DNA from: Chaunax sp. Z400
Lineage: Eukaryota; Chordata; Actinopteri; Lophiiformes; Chaunacidae
Direction of reading: 5' to 3'
NCBI GenBank assembly: GCA_037577475.1
Contig: CM075204.1
Span: forward strand, 10,903,855-10,967,854
DNA length: 64,000 bases
Under the pieces are notes generated by a model. The model did no database searches. It saw nothing but the letters and a program-made list of their open reading frames with translations, and was not told the origin of the DNA. Numbering within the stretch: the first letter of the stretch is position 1; each line of letters begins with the position of its first letter. Made by a program: the position numbers and the translations under genes. Below, in pieces: positions 33,001 through 44,042 of this stretch.

Positions 33001-33785
33001 GGGCCCACACCTACTGAGGGGTCTGCACCATCGCATGAGGCAGACCCATCGCTAGGAGGCCAGTCAGAGGCCAAACCCAGAGTGGAAGGCCTTGGGGAAA
33101 GTTATGGAAATTAAACTAATATGGCGTTTAACAAGTTTAATGTTTGCTCTGTTCAACGCTAAGCATTTAAACATTGCTCTACTGACATTAACATGAACTA
33201 TTAATAAAAAGGGGTGTCTCTCTGCTGGATTAAAAAAAGGTTAAAAGCAGACACAAAGCTTTGTTTGAAACAAATATTTACAAAATAAAAACATGTTGAA
33301 GATGTTCATAATTTTTGTTTTAATAACATTTTTTATAAAGATTAGTATGTCTACATTTGTACCTTTACAAGAACTTATTTCAGTAAGTTTGTGTAGCACA
33401 CTACAAACACAACAGACATTTAATACACATACTGTACTGAGTTATGGGGGCCTGTGCCCCAGTAGAGATTTATATCTAGCAGCACCCCTGGTCAAATTTA
33501 GCCTTATTACCATCACCTGTAAAATAAACTAGTGGAAAGTAGCACCTGAACCCGGCTCTTTGTATTCTTAATAAGAGGTGCTTTAATTAAAATGATCTTC
33601 ATTCGCTTTTAATTACAACGTAACTGATTCCACAACAATAATTGACAGATTTCTGAATAGAGTTTGGCGCCGCAGACGTAACATTCAAACTTCTGACGTT
33701 CACTGACGTAAAAACATCCCAGCCAATCGAATTCTTTTATTTTTCTACGTCTGAGATGAAAACGATTGAAGAGTCAGACTTACAT
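27078..33785 (-). CDS. APMAP-like, membrane-anchored beta-propeller (strictosidine synthase-like) protein
   Basis: Exons: 33785-33784 (first two bases of the start codon), 31927-31838, 30759-30638, 30427-30329, 29988-29836, 29493-29378, 28666-28506, 28349-28154, 27287-27078. They total 1149 nt, or 382 residues plus stop (human APMAP 416). An N-terminal signal anchor (SFVAVLLAVAVGVYLL) is followed by PSPIDPKP, as in APMAP. Propeller motifs are GPESF, GNVYTGTVDGKLWRI, CGRPHGVRLD, IYFTDSSSRW, MPNGVVLSPDE, GYPDNIRLSD and LHDPEG. APMAP relatives are six-bladed propellers with reported arylesterase activity. The start is uncertain: ATG is split by the first intron (ACAAT|G TTT GGT), and the frame stays open upstream, so an extra 5' coding exon is possible. 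The sequence is divergent enough from human APMAP to be a paralogue, so no symbol is given. Confidence 0.9.
28409..28500. repeat. (TG)46 microsatellite at a splice site
   Basis: A perfect TG array on the plus strand, (CA)n in the APMAP-like transcript, starting a few bases after the donor of the exon ending at 28506. Confidence 0.98.
29995..30034. repeat. (AC)20 microsatellite at a splice acceptor
   Basis: (TG)n in the APMAP-like transcript, ending just before CTGCAG, the acceptor of the exon starting at 29988. Confidence 0.97.
30930..31190 (+). repeat. interspersed repeat with ATGAATTGCCATGAAATTTGG-like modules
   Basis: Two related modules occur in tandem: CTAGATGAACTGCCATAAAATTTG with AGAGGATGAAC and CCCTGACTT, then TTGGATGAGTTACCATGAAAT with TCAGGATGAAT and GCCCTGACTT. 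I know this pattern as a common fish interspersed repeat. It lies in the intron between the exons at 30759 and 31838. A GTT run (31048-31070) sits inside. Confidence 0.6.
31236..31435 (+). repeat. MITE-like repeat copy 2 (AGGGCTGCACAA family)
   Basis: Begins AGGGCTGCACAACAT, then TTTCAGCATTGACATTGAGAT and GACATGCAATGCCACATGAGG, colinear with the minus-strand copy at 25595-25470. More diverged than that copy. Confidence 0.6.
32000..33660 (-). other. first intron of the APMAP-like gene, main part
   Basis: Between the anchor exon (31927) and the first exon (33784). No coding similarity is visible on either strand. The 32810-33110 stretch is GC-richer and unique-looking; I could not identify it. 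Confidence 0.5.
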
Positions 33786-33945
33786 TGTGCACTTCAGAGT
33801 CGCGTCTCCTCTTCCAGCAGCTCCAAATGACTGTGAAAGGAGCGAGCATGAGACAGAGAACAGAGTGAATTCACGAACACAGAATATACCTGAACATCCG
33901 GTGGGATTTTTCAAAGTAAAAGTAGTGGGGCACTGATTTCCGGTC
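33661..33945 (-). promoter_or_regulatory. 5' exon and promoter region of the APMAP-like gene
   Basis: The first exon ends at 33784 with donor GTAAGT. The segment 33661-33740 contains GGCGCCG, several TGACGT half-sites and a CCAAT (AGCCAATCG), but it lies downstream of the exon on the minus strand. The true upstream side is 33800-33945, which meets the LINE tail. A possible acceptor (TTTCACAG) at about 33832 would make this an internal exon instead. Confidence 0.4.
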
Positions 33946-35045
33946 CGGTCTATCTATCTATCTATCTATCTATCTATATAATATTCTGTTCTATTCTATT
34001 ATAGTCATCGGTTTGTCTGGAGCACATCTCACTGCTTGTGTGTGTTTTTGTGCATGTGTGTGATGCTGTAGGCGTGGGTGTGTGTGTTCACAGTCACTGT
34101 TTATTATGTGGTTGGGCAGAGAGAGGCGGGTGATGGAGGCTACAGCTCTTGGGTAGAAGCTGTTCCTCAGTCTGTTGGTGCGGGATCTTAACGTTCTGAA
34201 CCGTTTGCCAGACAGCAGCGGTTCCAATAAGTGGTGGCCGGGGTGAGTAGTGTCTTTAAAGATCCTGCTCGCTTTCCTTCTCAGTCTGTGGGCATAGATG
34301 GTGTCCAGTTTCGGGAGCTCCATCCTGACGATGCACTGGGCTGCTTTTACCACCCGTTGCAGGTCCTTGCGCTCTGCAGCTCTGCAGCTGTGCAGCTGGC
34401 GTACCACACAGTGATGCAGTTTGCAATAGTTTAGCAGCAGGTCTTGTGGAAGTTGGGCCTGTTTCAGCTTCCTGAGGAACTTTTTTTCAGGTGTGAGGTG
34501 TTGGAGGTCCATGTGAGATGTCTAGACACATTGACTCCGAGGAACTTAAGGTTGTCCACACTCTCCACAGGTTCTCCATGAATGTAGAGGGGGAGGTGGG
34601 GACTTGCTATTGTCCTCCTGAAGTCAACGATCATCTCCTTTGTCTTCGTGGTGTTGAGTATCAGATACCACTCGACAAGATGGTCCACCTCCTGCCTGTA
34701 GGCCGTTTCCTCACTGTCTGATATCAGCCCTACTTTTGTTGTGTCGTCTGCTAATTTAATTATGGTGTTGGAGGTGTGGATGGGGGTGCAGTCGTGGGTG
34801 AATAGTGTGAAGAGCATAGGGCTCAGCACACAGCCCTGTGGGGTTCCTGTGCTCAGAGGGAGGGGGCAGGAGGTCTTTTTTCCCAATCCTGACTTGCTGT
34901 GGTCTGCTAGTAAGGAAGTCCATCATCCATGAGCACAGCGAGGAGCCATGTCCCCAATAATTCAGTTTCCTGATCAATATGTGGGGGATGACAGCGTTAA
35001 ACGTGGAGCTGAAATCCACGAATAACATCCTCACATAGTACATAC
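33946..35045 (-). mobile_element. non-LTR retrotransposon (L2/CR1-like) reverse transcriptase fragment, broken
   Basis: Minus-strand frames give consecutive parts of one LINE reverse transcriptase: LFVDFSSTFNAVIPHILIRKL (35043 downward), then TPQGCVLSPMLFTLFTHDC, IIKLADDTTKVGLISD (catalytic x-A-D-D box), KTKEMIVDFRRT and FLGVNVSRHLTWT. The C-terminal part has LLLNYCKLHHCVV, ERKDLQRVVKAAQ and SRTNRLRNSFYP. The frame shifts near 34880 and near 34500, and the endonuclease is absent, so the copy is dead. It ends in a (TATC)n tail at about 33951-33978 on the plus strand, typical of the 3' microsatellite end of such elements. Confidence 0.88.
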
Positions 35046-37230
35046 ATTACACCAATCAACCCGAGGCAAGAATTCAGACCAGCACACTGGATGCATACTG
35101 GGCTGATCAGAGGATGATCTGGATATCATGTCATAATACAGTGAATGTGGACTAAAGGCTCGAGGGGATATTTCATCTTCACATGACTCTTGTTAGAATG
35201 GTGCAAGAGTTTTACAATCAGTTTTTTTCCCCCAACATCATTTATATATTTATCTGCCTTCCTTATCTTCTGCAAACATGAAATGAAATGTGTGAAATTG
35301 AGCTTTTACTTTGAATGCAGTATGAACAGACTCACTCCTGCAGCTTTACATATGACAGTTTATTGTCTGTGTGTGAAGTGGGAAGGGGGATTCCTGCCCC
35401 TCTGGGGTAATTTAAACTGGGGTCAAGCAGAGGACAAGAGGAGGAGGCGCTGCATCTGCTCCAGGCAGCCAAAATACTGACATAACATCTGTGAAGTGTT
35501 TCAGTATAGTAAAAACACTGTAGGCTATGAAGAAAGACAGGAGGGTCAAATGTATTCACACAGCAGGATTTTAGCAGAGGAAAATAATTTCAAGTTGCAT
35601 AAAAAATGGATCCAAAAACAACAAGCCTTTCTCTGTTCATAAGCAACAAACTTGCGGTAAAACTGACAAATAAAATAGTTGATTTGTGTGCAACATTATT
35701 ACTTTAAAGCTCATAGAAGACAAATTGAGATTATTTGTATGTGTGGGTTTTTGATAATCAGACAAAAATGTATAAAAGAAAAACTGATGATTGGATGATT
35801 TGGAATTAGTTGAATAAATTGACTATCCATGTTGATTAGTTTTGGTCTATAAAATGCCACAAAATAGAAAATTGCCCTTCACAATTACCAAGTCCAAGGC
35901 CGTTTTCAAATATCTTCCATTTTTAAATATTCTTTTTATTAAATATTAAGAGATATTCACTTTATAATGCATGTAAAACTAAAGAAAAATCTATAATAAT
36001 ATAGAGTAATATAATATATTCTCATATTTAAGAAACTGGAACAAGTGAATTTTGGGCATATTTTTGCTTAAAATTTACTTAAAGGTGTCATTATCAAAAC
36101 AGTTGCAGATTAATGTTTCTTTCGATCAAGTAATTCATTCATTGACTTTCTTTGTTAAAAAAAACAACACAGATAAATCTCATTTGGAGTTCTATAATGA
36201 ATAAATGCAGTGGGTGCATTTCCTCCAGGAAACCAAATTATATCTGAATAATCTGCTTAAAAACACACAGAGAAACAACCCTTTTTTAAATTCACCTTTA
36301 ATAGACGCAGCCCACCTTGTGTGAGGAAAGGCCACAATTGGTAACGACTCAAAGAGAAACCACAAGATGCGGACAAGAAGAAAAAAAAAAAAGCGAAATC
36401 TGATAAAACATCTGATAAAACTCTCCATCTGTCCTCTGGGTTTGTTTTTCTGTCTGCAGCTCCTCGTTCTGCTGCCATCAAACTTTTGGAAGGCACTGCA
36501 GAATCCGAGCTTTCAGACCTGAGCTCAAAGTCCAAAATTAAACCTTCCCCTAAAATATGGCTTCTATTGACTCCAATCAAGAGTAGACAGATTGAAATAA
36601 TCTGAAATAAAAGTATTTATCATCATAAATATTCTCTGAGATCAACATTCATTCATTATTTGATTCTAAAGCAAAAATAATTTGTGATTTTGCACCTCAG
36701 GTCTGAAATTAAAGCCCCTGGCCTGTTTTTAATTGAGTGTAGAACAGCGGTGTTTGTGTTTTTGAGGTGTGACACTCATGTGAGATAGATACGATGAATC
36801 CAGAGTATCTGTCTCTACATACAACGAAAACAGCATGACTGTAAAAATTGACATCGATGAAATGGCAGAAGGGATGTACACAGATCTTTGGCATCTAACA
36901 TTACAGAGTCTGCCTGTTCAAACTGGAGGAGGACAAGACTTAAAATCTCACCACGACATTCATTTAGTGGCTGTTCTGGAGCTTTTAATCATATCAAATA
37001 ATCACATGACGTGTTTGTTTCCAATGTGCAGAATATCATATGAACCTCGGCCTTTAGGCCAGCATGGATGGGAAAAAAAAATGCAAAATTCATCTCATGA
37101 AAATCATATAATGTGATCAAAAGCACCAGGATGGTGAAGATGTGGTGAGATGATTCAAGAATTAACTCTGAATCCCAGAAATTTAGTAGAGTGTTATCTA
37201 AAATGGCCTGTTTTTGCTCCCATAGTTTAT

Positions 37231-37360
37231 CCCAGTGTCTGATAGTAGAATAAACTAAAGTTAAAACCCATTTAAATAAAACTCTACACTATGTTTGTTG
37301 TCCCTCCAGTGAGAAGAGGCCTCTAATATATATTTTTGCTCCAGGCAACACCATAAAAAT
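37231..37360 (+). repeat. direct repeat, copy A
   Basis: Shares CAGTGTCTGATAGTAGAATA, then TTTAAATAAAACTCT, CAGTGAGAAGAG and TTTTTGCTCCAGGCAACACC, in the same order and spacing as copy B at 38900-39030. Rough agreement is about 85 percent by eye. Confidence 0.85.
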
Positions 37361-38899
37361 TCAAATAAAACTACACAGATCTAAGATTATGTAAATATTC
37401 TGAGATTACTGTGAAATGGCCATTTCCAAGATTAAGAGTGAACCTTAAAGCCAACAGTTTCCACAACTGTGACTCCAGTTAGGATTGAAAAGCCTTACAA
37501 GATCACTGAATTACACACCAGCTATCAGAGAAAAGTACTACTGGGCCAAAAGCTCTTCATGATAGATAAATTGGCCGACATGCCAAATTTATATTACCAG
37601 CAGATCGGACAGCATTTGGAGAAGAAAAAAAGGATTCCTTTGTCGTCATTTTCACTCCAAAGGGTATTTTCAAAATGTCGTCTGATCCACAGTTTTATGA
37701 TATTGCGGGCCTCAATGTTGAACAGCTCAGCAGAGTGTACATTTAGCATGTATGTAAGAGGTGAACAGGAACCCACAGAGGAGTCGAGATTCAACCCAAC
37801 GTTTCACAGTCTACAGCTAACTCAGAGCAAACCATCATACGGAAGCTCGATGAGACAAAAAAATAAAATGAGCTTAAAATAAACTGACTTCTGTCACAAT
37901 GTACTTCCATTTATAAAAAAAAAACAATTATGAGTGGAGCTTAACAAGAATTAAAATGTAAGATTATAGTGTATTAGATGTTAGGATTAAGTACAGAGTA
38001 TGATGGCGGAAATTTGCAGATGAAATTAAAGAAAAAAAAGAAAAGAAAAACCCGTCTTCCCTGAATTCAAAGTTAAAGTGCCCTAAAAAATTTATTGATA
38101 CGACTAGTCTGCTATGATGTGGTTTAACAGCTAAGGTTGTTTAGCAAATACACAAACAACAACAACATGTCTTTTAGATTCATTACTGGTTCCGTGCAGA
38201 CTTTTGTATCATTGTAAATTACATTATACAGAAGCAACAAAACAAAAAAAGCCAAAGTAGTTTGAATTTTATAAGTGACTTAATTCCTAATTTGTGTGGT
38301 TTGAATATCCATCTTTGAAATATCCAGTAAAGTATAGCAAGTTTGAAAATTAGAATTTTTATTTTTAAATTCAAAATATTCACTTCAATTTTAGTAACTT
38401 CATAACAGTATTTCTAAAATGTATGAAAGTTTTTCATTCATTTCAATTTTCAATCTGAATTTGTGGACCTGAAAGTTATTTCTTTACGTTTTAATAATTG
38501 CATAACTTGAAATTACTTACTGAGAATGTCAAAGAAGGGAATTCAAACTACAAAAGTAAAAAACACTTCAATATTTAATTGACCAAAATTCAGTCAAATT
38601 AAAATATTTTGTATTCAGGTATTACTCCAAAAGGGCCAGAGAGAGATTAAAAAAACATTTAAAAATAGAAGATGTTTTTGTTTCTACAGGTCAAGCTCTA
38701 AAAACACTGGATCCTAAATTCCCCATTAAACAACTCCACCCCTCCTAAATGTCGACAATAAAAAAAAAAAAAATTAAAAAAATTAACTGAATGTCATGTA
38801 TAAAATTGGTTGTGTGTCCCTTGAAACATCAAAAATAGGAATTCTTTTACCTGTAAAAATTCAAATACTTATGGCATGTTTCTTCTTCCAAAGTTTTAA

Positions 38900-39030
38900 C
38901 CCAGTGTTTGATAGTAGAATAAACTAGGGTTAAAACCCCTTTAAATAAAACTCTTAACTATATATATGTCTTTCCCTTCAGTGAGAAGAGTTCTCTAAAA
39001 TATATTTTTGCTCCAGGCAACACCACAAAA
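38900..39030 (+). repeat. direct repeat, copy B
   Basis: Second copy of the block at 37231-37360, same orientation, about 1.67 kb downstream. Confidence 0.85.
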
Positions 39031-41592
39031 ATATCTTTGGTTATAACAAAAGAATTAAAATAAATCTACATATATAGGTTTGACACAGAAATGAGAGAAT
39101 AGTTGCAGTATTTGACCACAGGATGGCGATATTGGACAAGTGTTTTCTACAGAAACCAATACAGTACCTGAAGCTCAACAATGAAGCATCTCGTTGCAAC
39201 CTCTACTTAATTGTTTGTCAGACAAGCAAAGGTATTTCCACAAAACTATATTCAGCCTCTTTGGTCTCTAAGCCATAAATAATAAATTACATGTACCAAA
39301 GAAGGCGTTGCATATATTTTTTAAGGCAGCTATTTACTTGCAAAGCCATCATAAAGCAAGAAGAGTCTCTTGAACCTTAAGTGCACAAAAGGCTTTTTAT
39401 CTTCTTTTACACTTCCTAATACACATCTCCTGTTAAATCCTATCCTGTCCTTTGCTTAATCCCCATCTCTGCTCTACTATTCTTCCTGCTCTTTAAACAG
39501 TTTGCTCTTTTATCCAACGGGAAAAAAAGCTGAAATCCAGGCTGATAAAGCGGTCAAGGTTGCACGTTTCAACTTGAGATAAGAGCATGAAAACAGAGGC
39601 GTTTTAAATGAATGCCTGCAGAGAGACAGGAGATCGCAACAATGCAGCCATTTTTCCTCCCATGTCCTCTGCAGCTATCAGTACTTGCAGACCTCATTTT
39701 CCCTCAGCTGTGGATTATAGCTTTCATACATGCAAACAAGCAGTTAAACACAGTGACTTATAGTTTGTCACACTGCTTTTTCTGACAATATTTTCCACGT
39801 AGTCTTCCTTCCTCTGTCCATTTCAAAAACAAAACTTATCTTCTATGTTTTCCTTCCTGCGTCCATCTAATGTTTCTTTTCTACTTCCTCTAAACTGCTC
39901 AGTCAACTTCCAGAAAACTTGCTACAGTACATCAGTCCACGCTTCGTCAAACTCAGCTGGTGGAGTGAAAATGCAAACGAAGGCAAGAAATCCAACCACT
40001 TCATCATCATCATCATCCTCACTCACTGTGACAACACTTAACTTCCTGTGCTCACATGCTTCGATTTGACTTTGTTTTTCTCTCTGCACCTTCAACAACA
40101 GCATTTCGTTTCAGGCTGAACATGATGGAGTCTTAAGCGTGCCATAAAAATATTTAAAAAATATGAATGGAAATATAATTATACACAAAAAACCAAAGTA
40201 AAACCAAAAAAGATATTTTGGAATATATTTTTTTTACATTTCACGTCTATAATGCATTTGTTATAAGAGATTAAAGAAGGAATAATATGTAATTGGGAGT
40301 TAAGAGATTTGTCACATTTCCTGGTTTTAGTTTAACAGATATGTAATTATGGATGGCATATATTTATACTGATGAAAAGATTTTCAGAAAAAAATATCAT
40401 TGCATTTACAAATTCTTGTGGTTGATTTTGTTTTTGTTTATAATGTAATTGCTAAATCTAGATTTTTTAAAAAGTTGTTTAAATTGTCATTTTTGTTTTT
40501 CCATTTACAAATTTGTCGGCACATTAAATTAAAAGTGTAAAAGTTGCAGCAATAGACAAATTATGATGGAGTAGATACATTCCATCCATTCATGACAGGT
40601 CCTGTAAAATGCATATATTTTTCTGTGTTCAAAGTAAGTGTATACTTTACTGTTTACTTTGCCATATTCATGTTCTATTAAAGGGAAACAAAACAAAAAT
40701 TAAAATAAATACTGTTCATGATTAAACAGAAAAAAATAAAATAAAATTTTCATTGGCACACTTGAGACTCCATACAGCATTCAGCCTACTTGTTCCCTTC
40801 ATTAATATTTCTCCACTTTCAGGAATCATTCAAGCAAAATGCAACGATGATAAGATATCTGTACAACTTGCAGGGTACTTTCTAACTTCTCAGGGATTCG
40901 TCTGATGCTCACTGTGTATTTACTTCTAGTAGCAGTCCGGATAAACTATTCTCTGTGTCTCCATGTCAACCAGATTGATGCTCCGCCTCTGTAGAACAAA
41001 CTAAATTAAGACTTTTTATTTCAAAAAAAAAGAAGAAAAAAAAAAAGATAAACCTTCACCCATTTAAATTAAGAAAAAATATGTACAGACCTTTGAAACT
41101 AATTAAATAAAACTTTAACTCAACATATGGCCTTGAATCTTTCACAAGTTTAAAGGATAAAAAAAAAGGAAGAGGAATCTGATGAACTGCATAAATTATG
41201 GGACAGCAGGACAGAGTGAGAGAAGAAGAGATGGATGGATGAAGAGAGGGAGAGGATGAATGAATATGGCACAGTTCACTGAATCTTTGGTGTGAGCAGA
41301 CTGCTGGCAGCAGTTTGAAGTCTTACATCCAGTCTGAATCAAACACCAGCAGCATCCATCCCACTTCTGTCCGTTCATTCCTCTTTGTCTGTGTTTATTT
41401 TCTGTCATCCCTCTTTCTGCCTGTATCATCCTTTCTTCCAGGCGCTGGATCCTCTCCTCTCATTCTGTGCTCACCATTGTGCTCTCTCCATCAAAATGTA
41501 CACCACTTTTCTCCCCCCCCCCCCGAGAAGAAAAAGTCACTTCCTCTGTTCGTCGAGGGGAGCAGCAGTCCTGCTTTGAGGAGGTTCATCCT

Positions 41593-43047
41593 CTAAGAAG
41601 GTCCTCTGACCTCCCTCAGGGCCTCTTGAAGTCTCTGGCGGTAGGCCTCGTAGCGGCGAATCACCGCCTCCCTCTGTTCATACTCCTCCTTGTCGAGGAT
41701 CCGCAGGAAGTTACGCAGCTCGGGGATAGAGAATGCGTCCCACTGAAAAGAGGTGCAAGCAAACAAGCCTTATTTATACAGCACATCTTAGTATTTTCTT
41801 TCTCTTGTTTGTTTTGGATGATGAAGGTTTTGACTGTATAGAACAGTAGGTGCGGCCCTTCCTTCTTTGTTCCATTTCTTTTTATTATCATTATTACGTA
41901 ATTCTTCATTATTTTATTTATCACGTTGTTATTTTTGGGTAATATGTTGAAAAGGCGAAGGAAAAAAAAGAAAAAGTTAAGAGAACAAAGAAAGGAAAGG
42001 TGTGTGAGGAGGTGTGTTACCATGACTTCTCCGGTCTGCTGTTCCCTCAGTACGAAGCTGAGCGTGTCGGTGTTGGGTCCCGCCACCAGACGGAGAAACA
42101 ACGGCTGCTCGTCATCCGCCAGCTTACACACATATACTGCAGGACACACACACACACAGATTTATTTAGTCAGTACAGTATGTAGGTTTCTTCTAGCCAC
42201 ATGCATGCAGGCACCACTGTGGTCGCTCTGTGTGTCTGTGCGCGTGTGTTTGTGTGTGTGTGTTTGTGCGTGTGTGTACATATAAATAGGGATGGCAGCA
42301 GATGACAGGATGGGCGTGGCACATTAACGACTACAGCAATTTACAAAAACAGAGAAGAAGACAGAGAGTGTTCAACTAATTGAACAGTGAACCAAGTGTC
42401 AGAGGACTTTTAGGAACAATACTGATGATCCTAATTTAAGATTATGTCCAATATTCCATCATTTTCCCCCAAAAATCTGCAGAATTCCAGGAATTCAGAC
42501 GCACAATGAATAAAAGTAATTGTGGAAATGTTTCTATAAGAGAGCAAAGCTAATTTGCTAATTTTGTTTTGCCTTTTTTTCCCGAGTAGATATCACTTTT
42601 ATTCATCCGGAAACTGAAGGTCAGACATTTCTACACCAGTTTCTCCTCCGCTTCATATTTCTAAAGAAACCCCAGCACTAGAACACTATTGTTTGGTAGG
42701 TTTATATGAGCTTGCGTCCATCTGAAGTCTTCATATTTGTCGTCAGACTTGTGTCTAGACGCTGACTTTTTATTAGCAGGCTGAGTCTCACTGTATGTCT
42801 CCAGTAATGAGGTACAACCAGACCAGCAGCTTCCATTTATCCCCCCTTCACAGGGGGAGAAAAAAACAAAATCTCTATAAAAGACTTCAAACCAGATATA
42901 AAAAGAAGTCACACAAATTCAATGAGTTCAAGTCTCTTTTTTTTTTTTTTTATAGTAGGAGGCTCATAAACTCTTTCTCCTTTCCTTGGAGACGCTAAAT
43001 AGACTGAAAGATAATATGTAACACCCGACGGCCCTGCAGCAGCTGTC

Positions 43048-43111
<64 letters not shown>

Positions 43112-43617
43112 TGTGTGTGTGGTGGGCTGCTGATAGTGGGGAGAGCCCAATGGCATCCAAAAACCAGCGAGTTCAGGGCGAGGCATTCAGAAATACACAA
43201 ACAGACTCGCACGCCCTTCAAACATACGCACACAAATACACACAGATCATCACTATGCGAGGACCAAAGCATCTGATACCAAGCTTGGCATGAGTGGCAT
43301 GAAACACTGTCTCCAGCACAGTCACTTTCACTGTCTCACACACACACACACAGAGTCTTACCCTGCTCCTCCCTGTGGTAGCGTTTGTACAGGGCATATT
43401 TGGCCGGGTTGTCTGCGACCGTGAACTTGTTCAGCAGGGCGACGATGACCTGAACGAGAGGGAAATACTCTCATGAAACTAATACGAACTTGAGACCAGT
43501 GGAAGTTAAAACTCTAAAATGAGGTTGCAGAAGCAGGATCACAACTAAACAGACATTTTTGTATTTCTGCTCTTTCATGATCTGCTTGTCAACATCTTCA
43601 ATGACCTGATTATTTTT

Positions 43618-43658
<41 letters not shown>

Positions 43659-44004
43659 TGATTACATTTTTCATCCTTGATCAAACATGTTAAACAAAAT
43701 AAAGGTTAGCAGCAGTGGTACAGAGTGAATCAGAGACAAAGTAGTGCTCTTTTAAATCGATTTATTTTATCAGCAATCGACCAGGCTGATAATTAATCCA
43801 TCCCTAGTTGGAATAATCATGTCTGCAGTCAGTCTTATTGTTTTAATGCCTTTCTTTATCTCCAATGAAACCTTTAACTTTCCTTCTGATAGGTACTGTA
43901 AAATAATATTTCACCTGCCAGCCAATGAGAAACAGTCTTAATAAGATCTAACATCAACCGGCTTCTGTTGAACCAGGAGCTCATATGTGATCAGATGGTC
44001 ATTG

Positions 44005-44042
<38 letters not shown>

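Larger units (their letters stand above)
35046..41592. other. gene-poor AT-rich interval between the LINE and rassf3
   Basis: About 6.5 kb. No open frame has recognisable similarity; the longest, 37469-37882 (137 codons), is low-complexity in context and lacks splice or Kozak support. It contains a 130-bp duplicated block (37231-37360 and 38900-39030) and short TCA and poly(A) runs. A minus-strand AATAAA at 41020-41015 may end the rassf3 transcript. Confidence 0.55.

Noticed and set aside
37469..37882. 137-codon frame in the gene-poor interval
   Set aside because: No homology, no Kozak or splice support, ordinary composition of local AT-rich DNA.
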